This document shows positions 1 to 9,657 of a stretch of 56,333 nucleotides of DNA, piece by piece (position 1 is the first letter of the stretch; the number at the start of each line of letters is the position of its first letter). Source of the DNA: an uncultured Aquimarina sp. (GTDB lineage Bacteria; Bacteroidota; Bacteroidia; Flavobacteriales; Flavobacteriaceae). Under the pieces are notes generated by a model. The model was not told the origin of the DNA, ran no database searches, and was given only the letters and a program-made list of their open reading frames with translations. The translations under genes were made by a program, and so were the position numbers. The DNA is taken from the NCBI GenBank assembly GCA_947496555.1, contig CANMDH010000034.1:1-56333 (forward strand), written 5' to 3'.

Positions 1-17
1 TCTTCGTTTGTCATGAT

Positions 18-60
18 TCTGTCTGAATAAAATTAATGATTAAAATTTAACTCAGACAGA
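18..60. repeat. 9-bp perfect inverted repeat at the window edge
   Basis: TCTGTCTGA (18-26) is repeated in inverse orientation as TCAGACAGA (52-60), 25 bp apart. It lies just upstream of a minus-strand ATG at 12-14, the possible start of a gene running off the left edge, and downstream of the nucleotidyltransferase gene. It could be an operator or a weak hairpin; nothing else supports a role. Confidence 0.35.
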
Positions 61-88
61 GTTCAGTTTACAGCCTCGTAAAACTTGT

Positions 89-829
89 TTATTTTATATT
101 CACTAAAAATGCATTAGCATTAAAACTTCCCCATGCTTCTTGCACGTGTTCATATAGCACATTACAGGTTGATTTGAAGTTTTTTTTATCAGCTTGAATT
201 GCCTTTAACCATAAGTTCATAAACTCTTTGTCAGGAAAATCCTTAAAAAAATTTTTCTCTTGATACTCTTGATCAAATAAAACAGTTTCTAATTTTTCTT
301 CATTAGGCACTTCAAAACACAAATAGCTACTGTAAGCCTTGAAAATGTGACTTAAAAATTGAAAATAATGATAATTGAAGAGTAGAGAAGAGTTCGAGGT
401 TTTACTAAAATATGACAAATTATTATGTAACATATATTTTCTTAAAACTAGTGATTCTGTAGAGATACTTTCAAAATCCAAATCAATTATTTTACCAGCC
501 TTTTCTTTTAAGGACTGTATTTCTCCAGTTTTGTCTAGAAGAATATTTCCTATATAAAAGACTCTTGCTTCAAATTTTAAATTGTTAAAGAATTGGCTAT
601 GGATAGTGCTTAAAAAGTCTTCAATGTTTCCAAGAATAAAGGAAAAAGGGATTCCATTAATTGATTCTACCCCCTTACAAAAAGTATTATTTGTTTTTAT
701 AATAATTCGTGCATCAACATCAGATTCTTTTTTACTCAATCCTGTAGCATAGCTCCCAGATATAACTATTCCTATTACATCAGGTTTCTTCTTCCATTTG
801 TTTACAAAATCTTGTATTTCTTGTTTCAT
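89..829 (-). CDS. nucleotidyltransferase-domain protein
   Basis: A 246-residue soluble protein. The N-terminus has the polymerase-beta nucleotidyltransferase signature: a G-S pair at residues 25-26 (SGSYATG) followed by D37 and D39 (SDVDA), the two carboxylates that would bind Mg-NTP. Downstream is an all-helical, aromatic-rich region without a motif I recognise. The architecture fits aminoglycoside-adenylyltransferase-like or MNT-type proteins with a fused helical substrate-binding domain, but substrate and role cannot be read from the sequence. It is monocistronic and very AT-rich, and divergent from the peptide gene at 1054 across about 225 bp. No HEPN partner is adjacent, so a toxin-antitoxin assignment is not supported. 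Start taken at the first ATG. Confidence 0.75.
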   Translation of the reverse strand: MKQEIQDFVNKWKKKPDVIGIVISGSYATGLSKKESDVDARIIIKTNNTFCKGVESINGIPFSFILGNIEDFLSTIHSQFFNNLKFEARVFYIGNILLDKTGEIQSLKEKAGKIIDLDFESISTESLVLRKYMLHNNLSYFSKTSNSSLLFNYHYFQFLSHIFKAYSSYLCFEVPNEEKLETVLFDQEYQEKNFFKDFPDKEFMNLWLKAIQADKKNFKSTCNVLYEHVQEAWGSFNANAFLVNIK

Positions 830-1053
830 ATATGTCAGATAGTGTTTTTTCGATTATTCGATGGTAAAATTAAGCAACTAGCTACTCTTTATACTCTTTG
901 TAATTTAGAGTAATGAAGTTAAAAATGTTGATTTTTAAATCTTTATAATTTTTGTTAATGGTTATACAATATTGCGTTAATTGATGTTTTGGTAACGTCA
1001 CTATTTTTTGAAAGTAGGTATATTAATGTATTAACTAATAAAAATATAGTATC

Positions 1054-1242
1054 ATGAAAAAATTCAAATTAAATTCGTTGGAACTCAAAAAAACTAAAAT
1101 TGCCAGGCTTCTGGATCTCGATTTGAGTAAAGTTAAGGGTGGAAATACTACGGATGATACCATTAGCTACCCTTATTTAGGAGATAAGTGTAATGATTAT
1201 GATTATTCAACCAACGGTTGTTATACTACTTGGACAACCTAA
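1054..1242 (+). CDS. double-glycine leader peptide, lanthipeptide-like precursor
   Basis: A 62-residue peptide. Residues 1-30 are a Lys/Leu-rich leader (LELKKTKIARLL around 9-20) ending in VKGG, the double-glycine cleavage signal used by C39-peptidase ABC exporters. The L-x-L-x-K-x-x-I pattern resembles leaders annotated in Bacteroidota as class I lanthipeptide precursors. The 32-residue core is rich in Thr, Tyr and Asp, has two Cys (NDYDYSTNGC is bracketed by them) and ends TTWTT, so Ser/Thr-Cys thioether rings are chemically possible. No LanB/LanC, radical SAM, ATP-grasp or C39 exporter gene occurs in the window, so maturation would have to be encoded elsewhere. A strong terminator follows. 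The precursor call is by leader and size; the modification is inference. Confidence 0.7.
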   Translation: MKKFKLNSLELKKTKIARLLDLDLSKVKGGNTTDDTISYPYLGDKCNDYDYSTNGCYTTWTT

Positions 1243-1266
1243 ATAACTTTCTAGATTCCATAATAA

Positions 1267-1298
1267 AAAAACCTCCTTAAATTAAGAAGGAGGTTTTT
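1267..1298. terminator. bidirectional terminator between peptide gene and TonB receptor
   Basis: A perfect 12-bp stem (AAAAACCTCCTT at 1267-1278 pairing with 1287-1298) and 8-nt loop, A-run on the left and T-run on the right. It can end the peptide transcript (stop at 1242) and the receptor transcript from the opposite strand (stop at 1321). Confidence 0.88.
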
Positions 1299-1320
1299 AA
1301 ATAATGTTTATATGGTATTC

Positions 1321-4300
1321 TTAGTTGAATAAATATCGTAATCCAACTTGCATTTGCCATCTTGAAGATTGGATACCTAGATCATCTAAATCTTCAATAC
1401 CATTTTCAAATTGCTCTGGATCAAATGTGAATTCTGGAGTTGCACCAGTACTTACAGTCTCAATTAAACTAACTTCACTACCAGGGATAATCTTACGCTT
1501 ACCCCAATCTTCATTGATTAAATTGGTGAAGTTAAAAATATCAAAACTGAATTGAAATGCATGTCTGTTCTCACCTATATTCAGGGCAAAATCTTGAAGG
1601 AAACGTAGGTCAACTACATGGCTCCAAGGTCCTTGGTCTCCGTTGCGTTCTGCATATTGTCCTCTTCTTCCTCTTAAATAGTCATTACCCTCAATAAATG
1701 CGTTTAAAGCAGCCCATTGTTCGACTGGAGTAGGAGACCCAGGAATAATATCTCCATCACGATTTCTAAATGGCACTAAATTGATTTCGCTTTGATTTCT
1801 AGGAATGTATATAAGAGCGTTATCTCTGGAATCATCTCCTAAAAGGTCTCTTCCTTCATTATAAATAAATGAATATGGAGCATCTTGAGAACCTTCGTAA
1901 AAGAGTCCAATTGTAGTTTTAAAGTTTTCGTTCCAAGTATGTTCATAAGAAATATTGGATATAATTCTATGTCCTTGGTTAAAGTCAGATGTTGTTACGG
2001 GTAGGTCTGAATTTTTACCGTTCACTGTTTGTATGTTTCTCCATTGCGAGCTGTTTTGAGAAGAGGTACCATCAAATATGGCATTTGATTCTCCATAAGA
2101 ATAAGATATGCTACCCTGGAAACCATTAGAAAAAGGTTTTCTTAGGGTAACAGTAGCATTCCATGAGTCCCCTCCACCGGTATTTGAACCTAAGATAATT
2201 CTGTTATAATCTCCGGCAATTCGATTTCTGCTATAAAAAGGTCTATTATCGGCACCTTGGTATGCTCCTATAGGACCTGCGATATTAAGATTTTCGTAGT
2301 AAACGTCGGTAATATGTTCATTCCACATTAAGTCTGCACTTACGACAAGCCCCCATAATGGAAGCGTTTGGTCTATCGCAGCATTTACTCTGAAACGTTG
2401 AGGCAGCATAAAATCTGGAGCAAATAAGTCAACATTACCACCAAAACCACCTGTATTTGGTGCTACGTGAACTGGTTGATTATTTACATCTGGATTAAAG
2501 AATACGGTACCTCCTAAGTCTCCTTCATCGCTAAATCCTCCGGTAACACCGTTATTGTTATAAGTACCTCCAGGCCATACTAATGGAAGTCTGGAAGTAA
2601 AAATACCCAAACCTCCTCGTATTTGTGTTTTACGTTCACCATTTACATCCCAGTTAAAGCCAATTCTTGGAGAAATGTGAAGTCTTGGATTAATTCCTTT
2701 TCCTACACGCGCACCTTGTAAATCTTTACCAGCTGCTTCAAGCAATGCCACAGCATTCGTATTAAAATCTTCATTTACACGGCCATCTTCCCAAAATGGA
2801 ATGTCAAAACGTAAACCAGCAGTTATTTTGAAATCATCAGAGAAATTAACTTCATCTTGTACATAGAAACCTGTTTGAAATAATTCGAACTCGGCAGCCC
2901 CATCAGACTCATCTCCAACCGCATTACTTCCTACAAGAGAATAACCTCTTTCATAGTCGCTTGCGGCTTCTTCGTTTATAAATTGATCTATTGAATCAAA
3001 GATGTAAAATCCATAATTGGAAGCAAAGAATAAATTCTTGATTTTAGAATACTCATTATGTGTTCCAATAGTGATGGTATGACTACCTTTATAGATTTCA
3101 AAATTGTTAGTTAGTGTAAAAATGTCCTGATCTAATAAGTTAGCCGTTGAAAAGCGCTCTGCACCAAATTGTATTCCTTGATTAGAAAATGGATTTAATC
3201 CATCAGCAATTACAACAGAAGGAAAAGGAGAGCCATCAGGATCTCTATCATCTCGGACTCTTGTATATCCTAATATTAAACTATTCCCTATTTTATCACT
3301 TTGGTAGTTCCACTCTAAAGATGCTGAGTTTGTGGTAGTTTTAAAAGCTTCAGATCCGTTGCTGAATGCGACTCTTGTATTATTTGAGTTTCGTGCTTCT
3401 AAATTATCTCCATTTACAAATCTATATGTAAGGGCTAATTTATTGTTATCATTAACGTTGTAATCAAATCGAGCAGTAAGTTTATCACTTACTAATGTTC
3501 TTGCTTCTTCGAAGTTACCAACATCATAATTATAACGTGTTCTTACGAAATCTCTTAAGTTGTTTATTTGTGCTAGAGAAGCATCACCAGTGTATCTTGC
3601 ATCAAAATCATAAGGTTGAGGTGTCTCTTCATCTTGTCTTTCGTAATTAACAAAGTAGAACAATTTATCCTTAATGATAGGGCCTCCAACTCTTACACCG
3701 TATGTTAAAGAAGAAAATTCTGGTAATTTTTCTCTGTCTCCACTTGCAAGATCGGGTGGAGTTTTTCCAGCCAAATCTTGATTTCGATAAAAGGTATATG
3801 CAGAACCTTGGGTTTGATTAGAACCAGATCTAGTTACCGCACTTACCGCACCTCCTGCAAATCCTGATATTTTTACATCAAAAGGAGCAAGGTTTACTTG
3901 AAATGTCTCGATAGCATCAACAGAAAATGGATTCACACCAGTTTGGCCACCGTTAGTTCCTGAACCTGCAAGACCAAAAACATCATTGTTGATAGCTCCA
4001 TCTATATAAATAGCATTGTATCTGTTGTTTTGACCTGCCAAAGAAATACTAAAACCATCATTCCCTTCAGTTATTTGCGCTTGTGGTGTAATTCTCACAA
4101 AATCAGCAATAGATCTCGAAGTTTGAGGCAGCGTTTGGATATCTCGCTGAGAAATGTTCGTTTCGGCTCCTGTTTTATTAGAATTGAATACACCCGTATT
4201 TGTGGCTTGTATAACAACTTCTTCTAATGCAGTTGCAGATTCAACCATTTGTGTACTAATTCTTTCAGATTGACCGAGTTGAAGAAATACACCATCTTTC

Positions 4301-4572
4301 ACGAAACCTTGAAAACCAACATAGGTTATGGTGATACGGTATGGTCCTCCGGTACGCATACCAGAAATTCTATAAAATCCATCAAAATCTGTAGTCGCTC
4401 CATACTTGGTACCCGATGGTTGATGAATTGCAATAACGGTTGCTCCTGGAAGAGGACCTCCGGTGTTGTCTGTTACTTTACCTCCCAAGGCAGAGGTTGT
4501 TACCCCTTGCGCATACGTTTCCCCAACGAATGCTAGAAGGATTACAACTAATAAAAATGTAATCTTTTTCAT
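1321..4572 (-). CDS. Oar-like TonB-dependent outer-membrane receptor
   Basis: A 1083-residue outer-membrane protein. A signal peptide (1-21, ending TYAQ) is followed by a carboxypeptidase-like regulatory/CNA-B-type domain (about 24-110, with TTDFDGFYRISGM and YVGF), then a TonB plug (about 135-260, with the DG and NPFSVDAIETFQVN segments) and a long beta-barrel ending in an aromatic-rich strand with terminal Phe-Asn. Length and the Oar-like plug place it with the large, non-SusC receptors of Bacteroidota. No SusD partner is adjacent, which argues against a polysaccharide utilisation locus. It is monocistronic and tail to tail with the lanthipeptide-like precursor. The substrate is unknown; peptide or protein import is possible because Oar proteins have been linked to protease and peptide traits, but that is inference. 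Confidence 0.93.
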   Translation of the reverse strand: MKKITFLLVVILLAFVGETYAQGVTTSALGGKVTDNTGGPLPGATVIAIHQPSGTKYGATTDFDGFYRISGMRTGGPYRITITYVGFQGFVKDGVFLQLGQSERISTQMVESATALEEVVIQATNTGVFNSNKTGAETNISQRDIQTLPQTSRSIADFVRITPQAQITEGNDGFSISLAGQNNRYNAIYIDGAINNDVFGLAGSGTNGGQTGVNPFSVDAIETFQVNLAPFDVKISGFAGGAVSAVTRSGSNQTQGSAYTFYRNQDLAGKTPPDLASGDREKLPEFSSLTYGVRVGGPIIKDKLFYFVNYERQDEETPQPYDFDARYTGDASLAQINNLRDFVRTRYNYDVGNFEEARTLVSDKLTARFDYNVNDNNKLALTYRFVNGDNLEARNSNNTRVAFSNGSEAFKTTTNSASLEWNYQSDKIGNSLILGYTRVRDDRDPDGSPFPSVVIADGLNPFSNQGIQFGAERFSTANLLDQDIFTLTNNFEIYKGSHTITIGTHNEYSKIKNLFFASNYGFYIFDSIDQFINEEAASDYERGYSLVGSNAVGDESDGAAEFELFQTGFYVQDEVNFSDDFKITAGLRFDIPFWEDGRVNEDFNTNAVALLEAAGKDLQGARVGKGINPRLHISPRIGFNWDVNGERKTQIRGGLGIFTSRLPLVWPGGTYNNNGVTGGFSDEGDLGGTVFFNPDVNNQPVHVAPNTGGFGGNVDLFAPDFMLPQRFRVNAAIDQTLPLWGLVVSADLMWNEHITDVYYENLNIAGPIGAYQGADNRPFYSRNRIAGDYNRIILGSNTGGGDSWNATVTLRKPFSNGFQGSISYSYGESNAIFDGTSSQNSSQWRNIQTVNGKNSDLPVTTSDFNQGHRIISNISYEHTWNENFKTTIGLFYEGSQDAPYSFIYNEGRDLLGDDSRDNALIYIPRNQSEINLVPFRNRDGDIIPGSPTPVEQWAALNAFIEGNDYLRGRRGQYAERNGDQGPWSHVVDLRFLQDFALNIGENRHAFQFSFDIFNFTNLINEDWGKRKIIPGSEVSLIETVSTGATPEFTFDPEQFENGIEDLDDLGIQSSRWQMQVGLRYLFN

Positions 4573-4779
4573 TATAAATAATTGAGTTAATTAATCGCCG
4601 CAAAAGAACGAATCTTTATGCAAACTAAGTTTAATTTAATGTTAAGAGTTTTTAACAAAAAAACTGCGAAATAAAAGTAATTGTATTTTACAATTATATT
4701 GGTTGTCAGGGAGTTGAAGATATTCAAAAGTTATTAACTAAAGAAATGTTAATTAATACTACTCTTTAGTTGTGCAACT

Positions 4780-4808
4780 TTAACATTTCAAAAGAGTCGA
4801 AATGTTAA
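4780..4808. repeat. hairpin next to the pgi terminator
   Basis: TTAACATTTC (4780-4789) pairs perfectly with GAAATGTTAA (4799-4808), 9-nt loop. It abuts the pgi terminator. It could be a second-tier terminator or RNA-processing structure; there is no plus-strand gene upstream for it to serve. Confidence 0.6.
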
Positions 4809-4848
4809 AAATACCCTACATAATGATCATTATGCAGGGTATTTTTTT
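4808..4848 (-). terminator. rho-independent terminator of the pgi operon
   Basis: A 16-bp stem (4811-4826 with 4827-4842) centred on TGATCA, flanked by A/T runs and overlapping the pgi stop codon. The single non-Watson-Crick position is A-C if read on the plus strand but G-U in minus-strand RNA, so it pairs fully only in the pgi transcript. Confidence 0.85.
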
Positions 4849-6487
4849 ATTTGTTTAAATACTGTTCTAAAAGTTTTTGAGTTGAAGAGTCATGTTGATA
4901 ATTTTCAGAATTGTTAATTTCTGATAAGATTTTTGTGGCCAATTGTTTACCTAATTCTACTCCCCATTGGTCATAACTGAAGATATTCCACACCATTCCT
5001 TGAACAAAAATACGCTGCTCATACATAGAGACTAATGCTCCCAGGCTTTTTGGAGTAAGTTTATCAATTAAAACTGTAGTTGTAGGTTTATTTCCTTCAA
5101 ATATTTTGAAAGGAGTTAGCTGCTTTAGTTTTTCTTCTGGCAGCTTTTTGGAAGCGAGTTCTTCAAGAACTTCAGCTTCGGTTTTTCCATTCATGAGCGC
5201 CTCGGTCTGAGCAAAGAAATTGGCCATCAATTTGTCCTGGTGGTCCTGATCTCCAAATAAAGAATGTTTAAAACCAATAAATTCGGCAGGAATGAGCTTA
5301 GTTCCTTGATGAATTAATTGAAAGAAAGCATGCTGTGCGTTGGTGCCTGGTTCTCCCCAGATAATAGTTCCCGTTTGATAGTTAACAGGGTCACCATTTC
5401 TATCTACACTTTTTCCATTACTTTCCATGATTCCTTGTTGAAGGTAGGCTGGTAGTCTGTGCAGATATTGAGAATATGGGATAATAGCTTCACTTTCTGC
5501 ATCGAAGAAATTGTTGTACCAAATACTTAGCATTCCTAGAATAACTGGGATGTTTTCTTCAAAAGGTGTGTTTTTGAAATGCTCATCCATTTCATGTGCT
5601 CCTGCAAGTAATGATTCAAAGTTTTTGTATCCAATGGATAGACTTATTGATAATCCAACAGCACTCCATAATGAGAAACGACCCCCAACCCAGTCCCATA
5701 ATGGAAATATGTTTTCTTCGGCGATACCAAAACTGGTTACATTAGGAATATTGCTGGACACTGCAACAAAATGTTGCCCTACAGCATCTTTTGGTGCTTG
5801 TTTGGTAAACCAGTTTCTTGCTGTAGTAGCATTAGACAAAGTTTCTTGAGTTGAGAAAGTTTTGGACACAACTACAAAAAGAGTAGTTTCAGGATCCAAG
5901 TCTTTTAGATTTTGATGTACATGATCTCCATCTACATTTGAGATAAAATGTACATTAAGATGGTTTTTATAAAATTCTAACGATTCTGTAATCATTGCAG
6001 GGCCCAGGTCAGATCCACCAATACCAATATTTACAATATCGGTAAATGGTTTTCCTGTATATCCTTTCAGATCTCCAGAAATAACCTGATCACTAAAATT
6101 CTTTATTTTTTCTTTTACCTTATTAATTTCTGGAATTACATTTTGACCATCTACCAGGATATTGTGATCAAAAGGAACCCGTAATGCCGTATGAAGCACA
6201 GCTCTTTCTTCTGTTTCGTTTATGCTGCCTCCGGCAAAATAATCTTGTATTGCCAGGTCCAGTTTTACTTCCTTGGCCAGTTCTATTAGTAATTTTTTAG
6301 TAGTTTGATCAATGCGATTTTTTGAATAGTCGATGTAAAAATCGTTCCATACTATTGAAAAATTAGAAGCGCGATCAGGGTTTTGAGCAAAAAGATCTTT
6401 AAGGTGTTTGTCTTTAATATTCTCATAATGGGATTTTAAAGCTTCCCAAGCTTTTGTGGTGGTGGGGTTAATAGTTGGTAACGCCAT
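4847..6487 (-). CDS. pgi: glucose-6-phosphate isomerase
   Basis: A 546-residue cytosolic enzyme that interconverts glucose-6-phosphate and fructose-6-phosphate; length matches the long bacterial/eukaryotic PGI class. Visible signatures are the SIS-fold phosphate-binding segment [11 protein letters not shown] (about 155-165), the PGI motif [13 protein letters not shown], the ESNGKSV segment with the catalytic base region, and the C-terminal VELGKQLA containing the active-site Lys. It is the last gene of the minus-strand operon DUF3108-kynA-M23-pgi, with 2 nt between the M23 stop and its ATG, and ends in a strong terminator. Nothing unusual in the sequence. Confidence 0.98.
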   Translation of the reverse strand: MALPTINPTTTKAWEALKSHYENIKDKHLKDLFAQNPDRASNFSIVWNDFYIDYSKNRIDQTTKKLLIELAKEVKLDLAIQDYFAGGSINETEERAVLHTALRVPFDHNILVDGQNVIPEINKVKEKIKNFSDQVISGDLKGYTGKPFTDIVNIGIGGSDLGPAMITESLEFYKNHLNVHFISNVDGDHVHQNLKDLDPETTLFVVVSKTFSTQETLSNATTARNWFTKQAPKDAVGQHFVAVSSNIPNVTSFGIAEENIFPLWDWVGGRFSLWSAVGLSISLSIGYKNFESLLAGAHEMDEHFKNTPFEENIPVILGMLSIWYNNFFDAESEAIIPYSQYLHRLPAYLQQGIMESNGKSVDRNGDPVNYQTGTIIWGEPGTNAQHAFFQLIHQGTKLIPAEFIGFKHSLFGDQDHQDKLMANFFAQTEALMNGKTEAEVLEELASKKLPEEKLKQLTPFKIFEGNKPTTTVLIDKLTPKSLGALVSMYEQRIFVQGMVWNIFSYDQWGVELGKQLATKILSEINNSENYQHDSSTQKLLEQYLNK

Positions 6488-6489
6488 TT

Positions 6490-7743
6490 TTATAAAATTT
6501 CTTGTGGTTTAAATTGAATACTATCTAGTGTAGCTTTTATGGGTTCTATATACTTGAAAAATTTTGGTCTCAAACTATCGGATAAGGGTTTAGAAGCGGG
6601 AAGATCTTGCTTAAATGGATCTACTTCTCTTCCGTTTTTCCAAAACCTGTAACATACATGGGGACCACTAGTGTTTCCGGTCATACCAATGTAACCAATA
6701 ACATCACCTTGTCGTACAAATTGGCCTACTTTTACAGCTTGTCTACTCATGTGTAGGTATTGGGTGTCATAGGTAGCGTTATGCCTAATTTTTACATATT
6801 TACCATTACCACCTCTACGTTCTGATTTGGTAATAATTCCATCTGCAGTGGCCAATATTGGTGTGCCTACGGGAGCTGCAAAATCAGTTCCTCTATGGGG
6901 TCTTATTTTATTACCATAATACTTAATTCTACGTCTCAAATTATATCTTGAAGAAATTCTACTAAACTTCACAGGAGCTCTCAAGAATGCTCTACGCAAA
7001 TTATTTGCTTCATCATCAAAATAATCAACCCCGCCATTTATAGAGTCATCCTGAAATCTGAATGCAAAAATTGGTTTTCCTCGATGTTCGAAATAAGATG
7101 CTTTTACCTGATCAATACCTGCAGGTATAGTATCGTCTATAAATTTTTCGGTATAAATTACTTTAAATCGATCTCCAGCTTGTAATCTGGTAAAATCTAT
7201 GGTCCAGGCATAAATATCGGCCATGTTGTAGGCTACCAAAAAGTTAAGGTCTAAGTCGTCAAAAGTTTGCATCAGGCTGCTGTTAATAACACCAGACGCA
7301 GTTTTTTCAATCAATTTTACCGGTTTTTTACGTTTCTTGGCAATGATACTATCTCTGAAATCAATTACAGTATAATCTATTTTGTTGTTTTGATAAACAA
7401 ATACCTGAGCTTTTTCTGTAGTGTCTTTGGATTTAAGAAGCATGTATGGTTTTCCGGCCATAATGCGAGCTACATTGAAGGTGTCTTTTATTTTATTGGT
7501 GATTTCGAACACCTTGGCTCTACTAATACCGTGAGTATCCATGATTGCACCAAAGCTATCACCAGGCTTGATGGTGTCCTTGACTACTTTGAAATCATCA
7601 AGAACATAACCAAATTCCTTAATTAAGGGAGGGGCTTTTTCTTCCTTAATAACTTCAGGAACGACAACTTTTGCTGCTTTTTTTTCTTTTTTACATGAAA
7701 ATAATACTACCACTAGTAGTAGTAAGTAACCTATTTGCTTCAA
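6490..7743 (-). CDS. M23-family peptidase-like lipoprotein with altered zinc site
   Basis: A 417-residue envelope lipoprotein: hydrophobic leader, lipobox cysteine at 17 (VVLFSC) and a Lys-rich linker. Residues about 45-270 form a LysM/OapA-like N-terminal region ([14 protein letters not shown]), then a LytM/M23 domain about 275-385 with [13 protein letters not shown] and a downstream QYLHMS. M23 enzymes cut peptidoglycan cross-links using His, Asp and a final HxH. Here the usual HLH is H362-V363-C364 (GPHVCYRF), so the last zinc-ligand His is replaced by Cys; the TGT codon is read directly at 6652-6654. It may be an active enzyme with a Cys ligand or a non-catalytic activator. It lies 12 nt after kynA and 2 nt before pgi in a probable operon. 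Confidence 0.92.
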   Translation of the reverse strand: MKQIGYLLLLVVVLFSCKKEKKAAKVVVPEVIKEEKAPPLIKEFGYVLDDFKVVKDTIKPGDSFGAIMDTHGISRAKVFEITNKIKDTFNVARIMAGKPYMLLKSKDTTEKAQVFVYQNNKIDYTVIDFRDSIIAKKRKKPVKLIEKTASGVINSSLMQTFDDLDLNFLVAYNMADIYAWTIDFTRLQAGDRFKVIYTEKFIDDTIPAGIDQVKASYFEHRGKPIFAFRFQDDSINGGVDYFDDEANNLRRAFLRAPVKFSRISSRYNLRRRIKYYGNKIRPHRGTDFAAPVGTPILATADGIITKSERRGGNGKYVKIRHNATYDTQYLHMSRQAVKVGQFVRQGDVIGYIGMTGNTSGPHVCYRFWKNGREVDPFKQDLPASKPLSDSLRPKFFKYIEPIKATLDSIQFKPQEIL

Positions 7744-7755
7744 CTGACGACAATT

Positions 7756-8721
7756 TTATTTTGCGGTATTAAATTGATGAGCAACCCATTGCTGACCCCA
7801 GTTTTCTTTCTCTTCTTTGCTCCAAAGATTAGGAAAAAACATAATTCTTTGGAAACTAGGGGGTAAAAAGTTTTTCCAATTAGTTCCACCAGTGGCCAGA
7901 ACTTCACCTTTCTCTTTATTAAGATATCTAAAGGCAGCGCCCATGTGCATTAATAACCAATTAATATTCACATTGGTGTCAAAAGTACGCAATGCTTCGA
8001 TAAGGTGCACATTATTTTGCTCTTTTTCTGGTAGTTCGAGATATTTATGAAAGATTGTGCTGTTTTTTACCTGGTTTGCAATACGCATCATTCTAGGAGT
8101 GTAACGGTATTCAAATTGCTTTAGAGTAAGCGTTTTCTCACCAGTTTTAATATCTGTAGCACCCGATTTCCAATACAAATGTTCAAACACTTCTTCAAGA
8201 GCATCATCTTCAGAAAATTGACCTCTTTCTTTGGCACTAACTAAATGGGCCAATGGAGTTGCGTAAATCTCGATCAGTCTAAATTGCACAGATTGAAATC
8301 CACTGGCAGGCAATAATGACATTCTGTAGTTAAGAAACTGAGCTCTATCCATCCCTTTGATCATAACATCAAAAGAGTTGATCAATACTCTGAAATATCG
8401 ATTTACACGTGCTAATTTTGCAGTGAAAAATTTTGCGGTTTGTAACTTGTCATCGATAATTTGCTTTAATTCATGAATTATAAGTTTAAAATAAAGCTCG
8501 GTTATTTGATGATAGGTAATGAAAATTTCTTCGTCTGGAAAATGGGTTCTGGGAATTTGTAAACTTAGAAGGGTATCTAGGTGTATATAATCCCAATATG
8601 TTAAATACCTATCGTGAAGAAGGCCATCTAGATAAGAACCAAGATTCTGGCCCGAATTTTTAAATTTTGTTTCTAATTGCTTTATTTTTTCAGCAATCTC
8701 TGGTTTTACAGGTTGGTCCAT
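7756..8721 (-). CDS. kynA: tryptophan 2,3-dioxygenase
   Basis: A 321-residue haem enzyme that oxidises L-tryptophan to N-formylkynurenine, the first step of the kynurenine pathway. Family marks are present: FITYHQITELYFKL with the substrate-site His; the FLNYRMSLLPASGFQS block that binds the substrate carboxylate; a C-terminal LLMHMGAAFRY with the likely haem-ligand His; and ATGGTNW, the loop that closes over tryptophan. It is slightly longer than the roughly 280-residue proteobacterial enzymes because of inserts in the middle. Its ATG shares one base with the stop of the DUF3108 gene (TAATG), so translation is probably coupled. No kynurenine formamidase or kynureninase gene is nearby. Confidence 0.96.
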   Translation of the reverse strand: MDQPVKPEIAEKIKQLETKFKNSGQNLGSYLDGLLHDRYLTYWDYIHLDTLLSLQIPRTHFPDEEIFITYHQITELYFKLIIHELKQIIDDKLQTAKFFTAKLARVNRYFRVLINSFDVMIKGMDRAQFLNYRMSLLPASGFQSVQFRLIEIYATPLAHLVSAKERGQFSEDDALEEVFEHLYWKSGATDIKTGEKTLTLKQFEYRYTPRMMRIANQVKNSTIFHKYLELPEKEQNNVHLIEALRTFDTNVNINWLLMHMGAAFRYLNKEKGEVLATGGTNWKNFLPPSFQRIMFFPNLWSKEEKENWGQQWVAHQFNTAK

Positions 8722-9500
8722 TAATCTACTACAATTTTAAAAGGGTGTTTAAGACCTTTAAATGCGTCTAAATCTGCTTTTATTGAGCCTACTAATATAT
8801 CTGCTTTTATTCTTACAGGCATGCGATTATCATCATCGCTTACCCAAACGGTCATACTTTCCTCTTCTTTAAAGATTCGATCTGCCTGCACATAAGGTCT
8901 GAATTTTAAACATGCAATTTTACCCATTTTGGTTTTAATAATTTCTCTTCCTAAGAATTTTAACTTAAAACGGTAATTTTCATTGTCAAAAAACATAGTT
9001 ACATACTGTTCGTCTCCTTTTTTTAATGAAGTTGTCTTAATGTTATTTCGTAAATAATAGAAAGAAGACATCATGTCCTGTACATTTGACTTAATAGCGA
9101 ATTTCTTTTTGGTATTATATTTTTTGTTGAAAACCAGGGCCTCATTTTGTGTATGATCAAAATTGATTTCTATATCCTTGGTATGGCCTCCTTCATTTAT
9201 TTTTCGAATAAACCTATACGGTTTTACTTCATTTTTATCTATGTAGGTTTCGTAGTAATCTTCAACTTTGAAAAACAGACTTAAAAGTCCAGTAGATTTA
9301 CCTATACCCACTACATGATGGACAGGCATGTTGTCAATAACATCTTCTTTAACTTCTAATGTGGCATAACTTGCAGTAAAAACCCCATAGTGAATTCTAA
9401 ATTTGAACCATTCTCCAGAATCGAAAGCGCTATGAGCATCCTGGGCAAAAGCCGGATATGCAAACAAGATCAAAAGTAGTATTAAAAAAAACTTTTTCAT
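8721..9500 (-). CDS. DUF3108 secreted protein
   Basis: A 259-residue exported protein with a clear signal peptide (MKKFFLILLLILF... ending AFAQ). The mature part is beta-rich, with motifs usual for DUF3108 (GEWFKFRIHYG near the start, YYLR, VWVSDDDNRMPVRI near the end). The family is thought to be periplasmic or outer-membrane associated with a lipocalin-like fold; no biochemical function is established. An in-frame ATG 12 nt upstream (9512) is possible, but the ATG at 9500 gives a textbook signal peptide. It is the first gene of the operon leading into kynA; a TATAATTG box lies at 9527-9534. Confidence 0.88.
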   Translation of the reverse strand: MKKFFLILLLILFAYPAFAQDAHSAFDSGEWFKFRIHYGVFTASYATLEVKEDVIDNMPVHHVVGIGKSTGLLSLFFKVEDYYETYIDKNEVKPYRFIRKINEGGHTKDIEINFDHTQNEALVFNKKYNTKKKFAIKSNVQDMMSSFYYLRNNIKTTSLKKGDEQYVTMFFDNENYRFKLKFLGREIIKTKMGKIACLKFRPYVQADRIFKEEESMTVWVSDDDNRMPVRIKADILVGSIKADLDAFKGLKHPFKIVVD

Positions 9501-9526
9501 GGTTTTGGGCATTATGCTATTTGACG

Positions 9527-9553
9527 CAATTATAATTAATTATGTTCTAACAA
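9527..9553 (-). promoter_or_regulatory. candidate promoter of the DUF3108-kynA-M23-pgi operon
   Basis: On the minus strand TTG (9553-9551), 16 bp, then TATAATTG (9534-9527), close to the Bacteroidota TTTG / TAnnTTTG pattern. Transcription would begin about 20 nt before the ATG at 9500. One consensus base is off, so this is tentative. Confidence 0.4.
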
Positions 9554-9626
9554 TATCCATTCCAAAAATACTATATAATACACTGAGATAAAAATGAATA
9601 CTATTAATAAATATAAAAATGTAAAC

Positions 9627-9657
9627 AAAAAAGAGAGCCACCACAGCTCTCTTTTTT
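9627..9657 (-). terminator. intrinsic terminator, probably of hppD
   Basis: AAAAAAGAGAGC (9627-9638) pairs perfectly with GCTCTCTTTTTT (9646-9657), 7-nt loop, with A/T tracts on both sides so it works in either direction. The only long transcript reaching it is hppD from the right, giving a 3' untranslated region of about 225 nt. Confidence 0.75.

Noticed and set aside
1-14. ATG of a possible minus-strand gene running off the left edge
   Set aside because: Only four codons visible; cannot be assigned.
89-829. MNT/HEPN toxin-antitoxin module
   Set aside because: The nucleotidyltransferase domain is fused to a helical region and no HEPN gene lies next to it.
7267-7626. 119-codon plus-strand frame opposite the M23 gene
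   Set aside because: Antisense shadow; residues are those expected from reading the M23 codons backwards.
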